Below, in pieces: positions 63,976-64,000 of a stretch of DNA of 64,000 nucleotides. The first letter of the stretch is position 1, and every line of letters starts with the position of its first letter. The stretch spans positions 62,001-126,000 of the forward strand of contig NZ_CP020043.1 of NCBI RefSeq assembly GCF_002028425.1, in the 5' to 3' direction. The notes under the pieces were generated by a model, which saw nothing but the letters and a program-made list of their open reading frames with translations, was not told the origin of the DNA and did no database searches. This stretch comes from Streptomyces katrae. GTDB taxonomy: Bacteria; Actinomycetota; Actinomycetes; Streptomycetales; Streptomycetaceae. The translations under genes and the position numbers were made by a program.

Positions 63976-64000
63976 GGGGCTCCTCGTAAACGGGTCTCGG

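Overview
The window is very GC-rich actinomycete DNA, most likely Streptomyces: high third-position GC, GTG starts, a melC1/melC2 tyrosinase operon, SARP and LmbU-type regulators, and modular PKS and NRPS genes. About 56 kb (1-55.9 kb) is one hybrid polyketide-nonribosomal peptide cluster that runs off the left edge. The last 8 kb is ordinary chromosomal genes with one insertion sequence.

Layout. (a) 1-19990, minus strand, one operon read leftwards: free-standing PCP, cytochrome P450, type II thioesterase with a Cys nucleophile, KSQ-AT-ACP loading module, extension module 1 (KS-AT-DH-KR-ACP), module 2 (KS-AT-DH-ER-KR-ACP), and module 3 (KS-AT..., cut by the edge). (b) 20320-21834, plus strand: a flavin monooxygenase. 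(c) 21933-48993, minus strand, a second long operon read leftwards: MbtH, LmbU-like regulator, free-standing A domain, PCP, FAD monooxygenase, three NRPSs, type II thioesterase, ABC exporter. It ends at a strong hairpin. The NRPSs are C-A-PCP-E-C-A-PCP, then C-A-MT-PCP-E(degenerate)-C-A-PCP, then C-A-PCP-TE. (d) 49411-55920: third type II thioesterase, SARP, a serine-hydrolase-like protein lacking its nucleophile, second LmbU-like regulator, piperazate synthase (KtzT-like), ornithine N-hydroxylase (KtzI-like), second MbtH. (e) 56068-63975: secreted EEP-fold hydrolase, Ser/Thr kinase with a ricin-like tail, melC1/melC2, an IS and a MITE lined up at CTAG sites, a DJ-1/PfpI protein and an APH-family kinase.

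How it fits together. KtzI- and KtzT-like enzymes make piperazic acid from ornithine. Two adenylation domains carry ten-residue codes (DVFSVASYAK and DVFSVAAYAK) that match those I recall for piperazate. A third reads as glycine (DILQLGVIWK) with an inserted N-methyltransferase. The five in-line modules therefore read D-Piz, unknown, N-methyl-Gly, Piz, unknown, TE. A P450-PCP pair and an A-PCP-FAD trio suggest on-carrier beta-hydroxylation and (perhaps) N-hydroxylation. Together with the PKS, this resembles clusters for azinothricin-type (aurantimycin, polyoxypeptin, verucopeptin) hexadepsipeptides bearing a polyketide acyl chain. The product class is an inference; the domain calls are read from the sequence. 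A 16-bp palindrome recurs upstream of the P450/PKS operon and between the piperazate genes and may be a shared operator.
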